From: Chloroflexota bacterium
Lineage (GTDB): Bacteria > Chloroflexota > Limnocylindria > Limnocylindrales > CSP1-4
Assembly: GCA_030271555.1 (NCBI GenBank)
Contig: JARXKQ010000105.1
Span: 1-5,351, forward strand
DNA: 5,351 nt
Reading direction: 5' to 3'
This document shows positions 1-5,351 of this stretch, piece by piece (the first letter of the stretch is position 1; the number at the start of each line of letters is the position of its first letter). Under the pieces are notes generated by a model. The model saw nothing but the letters and a program-made list of their open reading frames with translations. It was not told where the DNA came from and did no database searches. Both the position numbers and the translations under genes were made by a program.

Positions 1-11
1 CCGACATCCGG

Positions 12-767
12 GTGGTGCCGTACGGTTGGGCGGCAAAACGCGAGCTGCGTGTCAAACTGAACGCGATGGACCGCAAACTGCCCGACCGTGTGCGCCAGCT
101 CGTGGACGAGATGGAGCACGAGGTGGGCGACGACGGCTTCGACGAAGACGGGCACGTCAGCATCACCGGCCAAAGCGATGGCGACGGTGCGACGGACGGC
201 TCACAGGCGGTCGAGTCGGCCGTTCGCCAGATCCTGGTCGAGATGGGCGAGGATCCTGATCGGCAGGGCCTGGTCGACACCCCGTCGCGCGTCCGGCGGA
301 TGTATCGCGAGCTGACCGCCGGCTATTGGGTCGATCCCGAGCGGCTCGTCAACAACGCGATCTTCGACGTCGACTACAGCGAGATGGTCGTCGTCAAGGA
401 CATCGCGTTCTACAGCCTGTGTGAGCACCACATGCTGCCGTTCTTCGGCACGGCCGCAGTCGCGTACATCCCCAACGGCCGCGTGATCGGCCTGTCGAAG
501 ATCCCGCGCATCGTCGAGATGTACTCGCGCCGCCTCCAGGTGCAGGAGCGGATGACCCGCCAGATTGCCGATTTCCTGATGGAGCGTCTCGCACCCAAGG
601 GCGTGGGCGTCGTCATCGAGGCGTCGCACCTGTGCGCCGTGATGCGTGGCGTACGCAAGCCGGGCACGATCATGACCACGTCGCACGTTCTGGGCCTCTT
701 CCGGACGGCCGACCGGACCCGGGCCGAGTTCTTCAGCCACCTCGAGCGCAGGCCACCTTCGCTATGA
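12..767 (+). CDS. folE: GTP cyclohydrolase I (FolE), start uncertain, possibly 5' partial
   Basis: Converts GTP to 7,8-dihydroneopterin triphosphate, the first step of tetrahydrofolate synthesis, as a cytosolic toroidal oligomer. Numbered from the GTG at 12, the catalytic core covers about residues 68-246. The signature around CEHH (137-140) gives zinc ligands Cys137 and His140; the SHLC motif (205-208) gives the third, Cys208. His139 and His206 match the E. coli catalytic histidines 112 and 179. Downstream, [12 protein letters not shown] (171-182) and MRGVRKPG (211-218) are typical. Residues 1-67 are extra: a charged helix-like stretch, then an Asp/Gly-rich linker (about 39-64). The frame is open to the left edge, so the true start may lie outside. 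In-frame ATGs at 66 and 111 would give 233 and 218 residues, the latter close to the usual family length. No start has a Shine-Dalgarno sequence. The stop overlaps the next start (ATGA). Function is certain; the start is not. Confidence 0.95.
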   Translation: MVPYGWAAKRELRVKLNAMDRKLPDRVRQLVDEMEHEVGDDGFDEDGHVSITGQSDGDGATDGSQAVESAVRQILVEMGEDPDRQGLVDTPSRVRRMYRELTAGYWVDPERLVNNAIFDVDYSEMVVVKDIAFYSLCEHHMLPFFGTAAVAYIPNGRVIGLSKIPRIVEMYSRRLQVQERMTRQIADFLMERLAPKGVGVVIEASHLCAVMRGVRKPGTIMTTSHVLGLFRTADRTRAEFFSHLERRPPSL

Positions 768-1708
768 GCGACGACATCGAGCGCATCCCGTCCATGCGCA
801 AGCCATCGCGCCAGGGCGTGCCCAAGCGCAAGCCACGCGAGATGGCCAAGCCCATGCTGAAAGGTGGCAAGACCAAGGACGCGCCGCAGGTCGCACCCCG
901 ACCCATGCCGGGCGCGCCCGTTCCCCACCTGGAGCGGCCACTGCCTGACGAGCCGTTCCTGCCCATGGAGCCGACTCTCGCGTTGGAGCTAGAGCTGGCC
1001 CGGGAGCCCCTGCTCGAGGGGATGGCGCCGCCGGTGCCCATCTTCGAGCCCGAGCACGAGGCCCAGCCCGAACCGGAGCCAAAGCCAGTGCCGGAACCCG
1101 AACCGGAGCCTGAACCAGCACCCGAACCAGAGCCGGAGCCAGTCCCCGAGGCGCAGAGTTGGGCTGCTTCGGCCCGGTCGGTCGAGTCGGTGCCGCCGGC
1201 GTCCCCGGCCGAACCGGAGATGCCTGCGGCGCGGCCCAAGTTGACCCTGCGCCAGCTGGTTGCTCGGGTCGATGACGCTTTTGGCGAGTTCCGGGCGGCC
1301 GCGGCCAGCTACCCCAAGGAGCACATGGACGAGCGTCTGGGCGAGGACCTGTGGACGCGCAAGCAGATGCTGGCGCACGTCGCTGCGTGGCACGACCTCA
1401 CCGCCGAGCGGCTCATCAAGATGTCGCTCAGCGGACAGTCGGTCGCGCTTGAACGAGACGTCGACAAGGTCAACGCCAACGCGGCCCGTGTCGCTGTCGG
1501 CAAGACCGCGGGCGAGGTGCTCAAAGACGTCGAGGCGACGTTCGGCCGGATGCGCCGCCAATTGGTCCGAATGACCGACGTGCAGCTTCACGCCGACGAC
1601 GCCTGGGCCATCCACATCGTCGCCTCAAACACCTACGAGCATTACGCCGACCACATCGCCGAGCTCGCCCCACCAGAGCCGCCGCCCGCAAGCGGCGCGC
1701 GGCGCTGA
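764..1708 (+). CDS. Basic/proline-rod protein with C-terminal DinB/DfsB-like domain
   Basis: A 314-residue protein in three parts. Residues 1-40 are Lys/Arg-rich (clusters near 12-38). Residues 41-150 are low-complexity Pro/Glu with a strict Xaa-Pro repeat at 101-128. Residues 158-302 look like a four-helix DinB-superfamily domain, nearest in feel to DfsB/ClbS (DUF1706). The motif LAHVAAWHD (203-211) and the late [13 protein letters not shown] (289-301) give a plausible metal-binding trio His205, His293 and His297. DinB-superfamily proteins include thiol-dependent isomerases and S-transferases as well as many uncharacterised members, so substrate and reaction are unknown. There is no signal peptide or membrane segment, so it is probably cytosolic. 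The ATG start overlaps the folE stop by four bases (ATGA), favouring coupled translation; the longer frame back to 632 lies wholly inside folE and is rejected. The fusion of a Pro-Glu rod to such a domain is unusual. The domain call is by motif recognition only. Confidence 0.8.
   Translation: MSDDIERIPSMRKPSRQGVPKRKPREMAKPMLKGGKTKDAPQVAPRPMPGAPVPHLERPLPDEPFLPMEPTLALELELAREPLLEGMAPPVPIFEPEHEAQPEPEPKPVPEPEPEPEPAPEPEPEPVPEAQSWAASARSVESVPPASPAEPEMPAARPKLTLRQLVARVDDAFGEFRAAAASYPKEHMDERLGEDLWTRKQMLAHVAAWHDLTAERLIKMSLSGQSVALERDVDKVNANAARVAVGKTAGEVLKDVEATFGRMRRQLVRMTDVQLHADDAWAIHIVASNTYEHYADHIAELAPPEPPPASGARR
1064..1147 (+). repeat. In-frame Xaa-Pro (mostly Glu-Pro) repeat tract
   Basis: This tract encodes residues 101-128 of the DinB-like protein. 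Every even-numbered residue from 102 to 128 is proline (14 in a row), and most partners are glutamate, with Lys107, Val109, Ala119 and Val127 as exceptions. At DNA level a 14-base unit, cccgaaccggagcc, occurs exactly at 1067-1080 and 1097-1110. Elsewhere codons vary (CCC, CCG, CCA and CCT; GAA and GAG), so the pattern is better kept at protein level than by recent slippage. Such repeats form stiff polyproline-II rods, as in TonB, and probably act here as a spacer. Confidence 0.9.
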
Positions 1709-1709
1709 C

Positions 1710-1715
1710 TATCCT
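1710..1715 (+). promoter_or_regulatory. Candidate -10 element (TATCCT) of a leaderless promoter
   Basis: TATCCT fits TANNNT and ends exactly six bases before the GTG at 1722, so transcription would start at the first base of the start codon. The 13-base gap holds no purine-rich ribosome binding site, which suits leaderless translation. No convincing -35 element is seen at the usual spacing. The call is from position and motif only. Confidence 0.4.
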
Positions 1716-1721
1716 CTGTCC

Positions 1722-2138
1722 GTGACTGACGCCTCCGCTCGCCCGATCAAGGTGCTCATCGCCAAGCCCGGCCTTGATGGCCACGACCGCGGCGCCAAGG
1801 TCCTTGCGCGCGGGTTGCGCGACGAGGGTTTCGAGGTCATCTACACGGGCCTGCGCCAGACGCCCGAGATGGTCGTCAGTGCCGCGCTCCAGGAGGACGT
1901 CGACGTCGTGGGGCTGTCGATCCTGTCCGGCGCGCACATGACGCTGCTGCCCAAGATCACCGCCGGCCTGCATGAACGCGGCATGGACGACGTTCTTGTC
2001 ACGGCCGGTGGGATCATCCCGGACGACGACATTCCGCAGCTCGAGCAGGCCGGCGTGGCGCGCGTCTTCGGCCCCGGCACGACCATTCGCGAAGTCGCCG
2101 AATACATCCGCGCCAACGTCAAATCGCGCGGGGCGTGA
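1722..2138 (+). CDS. Cobalamin-binding small subunit of a methylmalonyl-CoA-mutase-type enzyme
   Basis: A 138-residue stand-alone B12-binding domain of the methylmalonyl-CoA mutase C-terminal family (mcmA2-like). It holds adenosylcobalamin at the face of a separate catalytic subunit that rearranges an acyl-CoA carbon skeleton. The DxHxxG motif is DGHDRG (19-24), with His21 as the lower axial cobalt ligand. The SxL motif is Ser66-Ile67-Leu68, and the nucleotide-tail loop GGIIP is at 96-100. The protein covers the whole Rossmann-like domain with almost nothing extra, as in split mutases; it is not a fragment of a fused enzyme. The GTG start follows a 13-base gap, and the stop overlaps the meaB start (GTGA), which supports mutase function. 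The catalytic subunit is not in the window, so the substrate could be methylmalonyl-, isobutyryl-, 2-hydroxyisobutyryl- or ethylmalonyl-CoA. The methylmalonyl assignment is the commonest one, not proven. Confidence 0.9.
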   Translation: MTDASARPIKVLIAKPGLDGHDRGAKVLARGLRDEGFEVIYTGLRQTPEMVVSAALQEDVDVVGLSILSGAHMTLLPKITAGLHERGMDDVLVTAGGIIPDDDIPQLEQAGVARVFGPGTTIREVAEYIRANVKSRGA

Positions 2139-3118
2139 CCGACGAGACGCTGGCCGAACGAGCACGTGACGGCGACCGTCGCGCGCTGGCGCGGTTGCTG
2201 ACGGAAGTCGAAAACCGCACCGCGGCCGGTGAGGCCGCGCTCAAGACGCTCTACCCCTTGGCTGGCCGCGCCCATCTGGTGGGGGTGACCGGCGCGCCGG
2301 GGAGCGGCAAATCGACGATGGTCGCCGCACTCACCGGCGAGGCCAGGAAACAGGGCCGCCCGGTCGCCGTCATCGCCATCGACCCGTCCTCGCCCATCAC
2401 CGGCGGCGCGATCCTGGGTGACCGCATCCGGATGCAGATCCACGCCACGGACGACGACGTCTTCATCCGCTCCATGGCGTCACGCGGCCACTCCGGTGGG
2501 CTGGCGGCAAGCACGGTGGCCGCGGCAGCAGTCATGGACGCGTCGGGATTTGGACTGATCTTCATCGAGACCGTGGGCACGGGCCAGAGCGAAGTCGAGG
2601 TCGCCGCCATCGCCGACACGACCGTCGTCGTCCAGTCCCCCGAGATGGGCGACGAAGTCCAGGCGATCAAGGCCGGCCTGCTCGAGGTGGCCGACATCGT
2701 CGTCGTCAACAAGGCCGACCGACCCGGCGCGGACCGTGCCGCCGCCCAGTTGCGGGCAATGCTGACGGTGGGTGCCTCAGCCGATCGAGCGGCAGTGGCC
2801 GCTGGCCGGCCGCGCCCCAAGCGGCCAGAAGTGATGCTGAGCTCAGCGCTGACCGGGAAGGGCGTGCCCGAGCTGCTGGCCGCGCTCGACCGCCGCGCGC
2901 CATCGCCGGGCTCGCGGCTGGCGGATGACGCATCGCTCAAACGTGCTGAGGCCCAGATCAGCGGCATCCTCGCCCAGCGGATCAACGCGCGGCTGCATGA
3001 CCCGGCACGAGCGGCAGCCCGCGCGGAGACGCTCAAGGCTGTCGCCGCACACGAGATCGATCCCTTCACCGCGGCGGATCGACTCCTGGCACTCCTCGGC
3101 AATGACAGCGCGGGCTAG
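2135..3118 (+). CDS. meaB: Methylmalonyl-CoA mutase-associated GTPase MeaB (ArgK family)
   Basis: A 327-residue G3E-class P-loop GTPase, normal length for MeaB. MeaB loads adenosylcobalamin into B12-dependent acyl-CoA mutases and protects them against inactivation; older annotations call it ArgK. Visible motifs in order: Walker A GAPGSGKS (53-60); [18 protein letters not shown] (83-100), the family's conserved switch I region; [12 protein letters not shown] (145-156), covering the G3 position and switch region; [14 protein letters not shown] (171-184); NKAD (192-195) for guanine specificity; and SSALTGKG (236-243) as G5. A C-terminal helical region ends in [13 protein letters not shown] (309-321), matching the family's dimerisation arm. 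The GTG start lies inside the stop of the B12 subunit (GTGA) and has no Shine-Dalgarno sequence, so reinitiation is likely and would tie the dose of chaperone to its client. Identity is firm; the matching catalytic mutase is unseen. Confidence 0.96.
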   Translation: MTDETLAERARDGDRRALARLLTEVENRTAAGEAALKTLYPLAGRAHLVGVTGAPGSGKSTMVAALTGEARKQGRPVAVIAIDPSSPITGGAILGDRIRMQIHATDDDVFIRSMASRGHSGGLAASTVAAAAVMDASGFGLIFIETVGTGQSEVEVAAIADTTVVVQSPEMGDEVQAIKAGLLEVADIVVVNKADRPGADRAAAQLRAMLTVGASADRAAVAAGRPRPKRPEVMLSSALTGKGVPELLAALDRRAPSPGSRLADDASLKRAEAQISGILAQRINARLHDPARAAARAETLKAVAAHEIDPFTAADRLLALLGNDSAG

Positions 3119-3121
3119 GCT
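3116..3121 (+). promoter_or_regulatory. Candidate -10 element (TAGGCT) of a leaderless promoter
   Basis: TAGGCT fits TANNNT and ends exactly six bases before the ATG at 3128, the same geometry as at 1710-1715. Its first three bases are the meaB stop codon TAG, so part of the match is fixed by another constraint. No Shine-Dalgarno sequence lies in the 9-base gap, and no clear -35 element is visible. Confidence 0.35.
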
Positions 3122-3127
3122 TTACCC

Positions 3128-3994
3128 ATGTCAGAGCGCAACGTCCTGGTGTGTGGCGCCGGGCTCATGGGTCACGGCATTGCCCAGGTGATGGCCGCGG
3201 CCGGCCACACCGTCGCGCTGTACGAGCCGGACGCGAGCCGCGCCGAAGCCGGTCGCGAGCGCATCGCGGGCAACCTGGATCGCGCCGTTGCGAAGGCGAA
3301 GCTGACCCAGGATGAGCGCGACGCGATCCTCGGTCGAGTGTCCGTGGCCCAGGATCTGGCTGAAGCGGCCAGGTCGGCCGAGCTTGTGGTCGAAGCTGTC
3401 TTCGAGGACGAGTCGGTCAAGCAGCGGCTCTTCGCGGAGATCGCCAAGGCAGCACCTCAGTCGGCCATCCTTGCCAGCAACACCTCGTCCATCGCCATCA
3501 CCGGTCTCGCGGCAGCGCTGCCGGAGGAACGGCGCGCCAACTTCGTCGGGATGCACTTCTTCTCGCCGGTGCCGGTCATGCCGTTGATCGAGCTGATCCG
3601 CGGCGAAGCGACAAGCGACGCAACTGAGGCGTACGTCCGCCAAATCGCCAGCGACCTCAACAAGAAGGTCATCGTCAGCGCCGATCGGCCGGGCTTCATC
3701 GTCAACCGCGTGCTCATGCCGTTCCTGGGCGAGTCGATGCGCGCCTACGAAGAGGGCCTCGCGACGGCGGAGGACATCGACACCGGTGCCAAGGTGGGCC
3801 TGAACCACCCCATGGGCCCGCTCGAGCTAGCCGATTTCATCGGCTTGGACGTCTGCCTACACATCATGGAGGTGCTGCTCGATGGTTTCGGCGAGCCGCA
3901 TTTCGCACCGCCCGACGTGCTGCGTGACTTGGTCGAGGCCGGCCACCTGGGCCAAAAGACAGGGCGCGGCTTCTACACCTACCCGCGTGTCTGA
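3128..3994 (+). CDS. hbd: 3-hydroxybutyryl-CoA dehydrogenase (3-hydroxyacyl-CoA dehydrogenase family)
   Basis: Oxidises (S)-3-hydroxyacyl-CoA to 3-oxoacyl-CoA with NAD, or works in reverse, in short-chain beta-oxidation or butyrate/hydroxybutyrate metabolism in the cytosol. At 288 residues it is the usual size for a stand-alone enzyme. The Rossmann domain starts with GAGLMG (10-15, GxGxxG); Glu33 at the end of the second strand favours NAD over NADP. ASNTSS (116-121) supplies the conserved Ser120. HFFSPVPVMPLIE (143-155) supplies the catalytic His143 and Glu155, at the same 12-residue spacing as human HADH. GFIVNR (189-194) contains conserved Asn193. The C-terminal helical domain has HPMGPLELADFIGLD (227-241) and ends in the usual GQKTGRGFYTY. 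Close relatives include paaH, fadB2 and mmgB, so the preferred substrate is open. The ATG follows a 9-base gap with no ribosome binding site. Confidence 0.95.
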   Translation: MSERNVLVCGAGLMGHGIAQVMAAAGHTVALYEPDASRAEAGRERIAGNLDRAVAKAKLTQDERDAILGRVSVAQDLAEAARSAELVVEAVFEDESVKQRLFAEIAKAAPQSAILASNTSSIAITGLAAALPEERRANFVGMHFFSPVPVMPLIELIRGEATSDATEAYVRQIASDLNKKVIVSADRPGFIVNRVLMPFLGESMRAYEEGLATAEDIDTGAKVGLNHPMGPLELADFIGLDVCLHIMEVLLDGFGEPHFAPPDVLRDLVEAGHLGQKTGRGFYTYPRV

Positions 3995-4000
3995 TACTGC
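3995..4000 (+). promoter_or_regulatory. Weak candidate -10 element (TACTGC) at leaderless spacing
   Basis: TACTGC starts at -12 of the ATG at 4007, the same place as the two better hexamers at 1710 and 3116, but its sixth base is C, not T. The overlapping GATACT (3993-3998) resembles TATACT but sits two bases too far upstream. The 12-base gap has no Shine-Dalgarno sequence. Listed because position repeats; weak alone. Confidence 0.22.
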
Positions 4001-4006
4001 GGGTCC

Positions 4007-4387
4007 ATGAGCCCAGCTGCTGTTCGTTGGCTGATCACTCTGAATGCCGCTGTGGGCATGGCTTCGGGCGCCGCGTTGTTGGTCGTGCCGGGGCTCTTCC
4101 TCTCGCTGCTGGGCTTGACCACCGATCCGACTGGACTGACCTTCGTGCGCCTGTACGGCGCCGAGCTGGCCGGCTTCAATGTCGCTACCTGGCTGGTTCG
4201 ATCGAGTGTGCCACTCTCGCGTCCGATCGTAATCGGGCACGTGGTCAATGAGTCGCTGACCGCGGTGATCGTTGCCTTGGCGGCTTGGTCCGCACTGGGT
4301 AACGCGATCGTCTGGCTGCTCGCCGCCACGGCCGGCGCCTTCGCGCTCGGTTATCTCGCGCTTGCCCTATCCCGACGATCAAATTGA
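4007..4387 (+). CDS. Small protein with four predicted membrane segments, family not recognised
   Basis: A 126-residue hydrophobic protein that I cannot assign by name. Four hydrophobic stretches suit membrane helices: about residues 8-36, 45-64, 73-95 and 98-121. The first ends in VPGLFLSLLGL, and the second holds FVRLYGAELAGFNVATWLVR, with Arg48, Glu53 and Arg65 at or near the helix. Asn81 and Glu82 lie inside the third segment, which is unusual for a passive spacer and may matter. The tail SRRSN would be cytoplasmic by the positive-inside rule, putting both ends inside. The layout recalls small DoxX/DUF4345-like four-helix proteins, but this is a resemblance only. GC-biased codons and tight packing between hbd (12-base gap) and the acyl-CoA dehydrogenase (TTGA overlap) support a real gene. 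A membrane role in acyl or electron transfer is conceivable but not shown. Confidence 0.8.
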   Translation: MSPAAVRWLITLNAAVGMASGAALLVVPGLFLSLLGLTTDPTGLTFVRLYGAELAGFNVATWLVRSSVPLSRPIVIGHVVNESLTAVIVALAAWSALGNAIVWLLAATAGAFALGYLALALSRRSN

Positions 4388-5351
4388 GCCAGCTGATCCA
4401 GGCGCGGGAGAGAGAACTCGCGCTGACCGAAGAGGAGCGACTCCTCCAGAAGACCGTGCGCGACTTCGCTGCGCGCGAGCTGGCGCCCGGCGCCGCGCAG
4501 CGCGACGAGGATGAGAAATACGACCGATCGCTCTTCGCGCGCATGGGCGAGCTGGGCTTGACGGGTGTGCCGTTTCCGACGGACGTCGGTGGTGCGGGCT
4601 TCTCTTACCGCGCGTGGACCCTCGTGATGGAAGAGGTCGCGTACGCCGACATGGCGATGGCCGTGTCGCTGAGCGTGCACATCCTGTCGCAGTACCCGGT
4701 CATCACCTGGGGGTCAGACGAGCAGAAATCGCGCTGGCTGCCGGACATGCTGGCTGGTCGGAAACTGGGTGCCTTTGCCCTGACTGAGCCGTCGGCGGGA
4801 TCGGACGCGGGTGCGCTCCGACTGAAGGCCGACCGGGTTGGCCCAGCCGATTCACCCACGGGCTACCGACTTACCGGCACGAAGATCTGGATCACCAACG
4901 CCGGCGAGGCCGAGCGCTACCTGGTGTTCGCCACGGTCGATCCGTCACTGGGCACCAAGGGGATTACGGCGTTCCTGGTCGAGGCCGGCACGCCCGGCTT
5001 TACCTTCGGGAAGCGCGAAAAGAAACTCGGCATCCGGTCAGACACGGCCTCAGAGCTGGTGTTCGACGGGTGCGAGGTGCCGGCCGCGGACCGTCTGGGC
5101 GAGGAGGGTCAGGGCTACAAGATCGCGCTATCGGCCTTGGGCGAGGGGCGCATCTCGATAGGCGCGGCCTGCACAGGTCTGGCCCAGGCGGCGTTGGACG
5201 CGGCCGCGAGGTTTCTGACTGAGCGTAAGGCCTTCGGCGCGCCGCTGGCCGATCAACAGGGGCTGCGGTTCATGCTGGCCGAGATGGCCCAGAAGGTGGC
5301 TGCGGCGCGCGCGTTAGTGCGGGTTGCCGCGGAGACGAAGGATCGCGGCGA
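4384..5351 (+). CDS. Acyl-CoA dehydrogenase, short-chain/butyryl type, 3' end cut by window
   Basis: FAD-dependent enzyme forming trans-2-enoyl-CoA from acyl-CoA and passing electrons to electron-transferring flavoprotein. The frame is open from the TTG at 4384 to the edge: 322 complete codons of an expected 380 or so. The N-terminal helix ELALTEEERLLQKTVRDFA (11-29) is typical. GLTGVPFPTDVGGAG (58-72) and the FAD/substrate signature ALTEPSAGSDAGA (132-144) follow, then WITNAG (169-174), KLGIRSDTASELVFDGCEVP, and ERKAFG (280-285), whose arginine contacts FAD in relatives. The catalytic glutamate of short- and medium-chain enzymes lies near residue 365, beyond the window, so activity cannot be judged. 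KLGIRS and the overall run look most like butyryl-CoA dehydrogenases. The TTG start overlaps the previous stop (TTGA); no ATG or GTG precedes the conserved N-terminal helix. A CTG at 4423 after a GGGAGAG run is a less likely start because it would cut into that helix. Confidence 0.94.
   Translation, partial: MSQLIQARERELALTEEERLLQKTVRDFAARELAPGAAQRDEDEKYDRSLFARMGELGLTGVPFPTDVGGAGFSYRAWTLVMEEVAYADMAMAVSLSVHILSQYPVITWGSDEQKSRWLPDMLAGRKLGAFALTEPSAGSDAGALRLKADRVGPADSPTGYRLTGTKIWITNAGEAERYLVFATVDPSLGTKGITAFLVEAGTPGFTFGKREKKLGIRSDTASELVFDGCEVPAADRLGEEGQGYKIALSALGEGRISIGAACTGLAQAALDAAARFLTERKAFGAPLADQQGLRFMLAEMAQKVAAARALVRVAAETKDRG

Noticed and set aside
26..259. Alternative + strand frame over the N-terminal part of folE
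   Set aside because: The product is an Arg/Gly-rich low-complexity chain typical of a shadow frame, with no match to any family I know; the folE frame explains the region better.
733..1239. Antisense open frame rich in Gly-Ser repeats
   Set aside because: It is the mirror of the Glu-Pro codon repeat on the + strand (GAG/CCN read backwards gives Ser/Gly-type codons). It has no recognisable domain and lies across a well-supported gene.
1680..1697. GC-rich hairpin (CGCCGC / GCGGCG, six-base loop) near the end of the DinB-like gene, as a terminator
   Set aside because: The stem is only six pairs, lies inside the coding region, and no T-run follows. Such short GC stems are common by chance in this base composition.
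1709..1721. B12 riboswitch ahead of the cobalamin-binding subunit
   Set aside because: Only 13 bases separate it from the preceding stop, far too few for a cobalamin riboswitch of about 200 bases, and no B12-box-like sequence was seen.
1521..3102. Long open frames on the - strand, for example 1521-2165 and 2251-3102
   Set aside because: They lie opposite the B12 subunit and meaB, whose motifs are unmistakable. Long antisense frames are expected in GC-rich coding DNA, and their translations show no known motif.
4368..4373. TATCCC ahead of the TTG start of the acyl-CoA dehydrogenase as a fourth leaderless -10 element
   Set aside because: It begins at -16, not -12, and its last base is C. It lies inside the membrane protein gene, and the overlapping stop/start explains translation without it.

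Overview
The window is gene-dense, GC-rich bacterial chromosome (roughly two-thirds G+C by eye). All six supported genes lie on the + strand, with at most 13 bases between neighbours. There is no mobile element, RNA gene, CRISPR array or convincing terminator. The gene set is a folE of the CEHH zinc type, a free-standing B12-binding mutase subunit, MeaB, 3-hydroxyacyl-CoA dehydrogenase and acyl-CoA dehydrogenase. Together with GC-biased third codon positions, GTG/TTG starts and no Shine-Dalgarno sequences, it suggests an aerobic or facultative heterotroph, perhaps from Chloroflexota or a deep actinobacterial lineage. That placement is inference; no rRNA or other phylogenetic marker is present.

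Layout from left to right: (1) folE, GTP cyclohydrolase I, whose frame is open to the left edge and carries an N-terminal extension; (2) overlapping it by ATGA, a three-part protein with a basic N-terminus, a strict Xaa-Pro/Glu-Pro rod and a C-terminal DinB/DfsB-like four-helix domain; (3) after 13 bases, a 138-residue cobalamin-binding subunit of a methylmalonyl-CoA-mutase-type enzyme; (4) overlapping it by GTGA, the mutase chaperone GTPase MeaB; (5) after 9 bases, an NAD-dependent 3-hydroxybutyryl-CoA dehydrogenase; (6) after 12 bases, an unrecognised small protein with four predicted membrane segments; (7) overlapping that by TTGA, an acyl-CoA dehydrogenase cut by the right edge.

The B12 subunit, MeaB, the hydroxyacyl-CoA dehydrogenase and the acyl-CoA dehydrogenase form a coherent acyl-CoA module: oxidation of short-chain acyl-CoA, and B12-dependent carbon-skeleton rearrangement of the kind that feeds propionyl-CoA or branched-chain carbon into central metabolism. 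The catalytic mutase subunit and the epimerase are not in the window.

The most interesting signal is in how the genes start. Where genes overlap by four bases there is no promoter-like motif at -12 to -7. At all three short gaps a TA dinucleotide sits exactly at -12/-11 of the start codon, and twice it is part of a full TANNNT hexamer. This is the layout expected of leaderless promoters. I do not see a clearly new multi-gene system; the Xaa-Pro rod fused to a DinB-like domain is the most unusual single protein.
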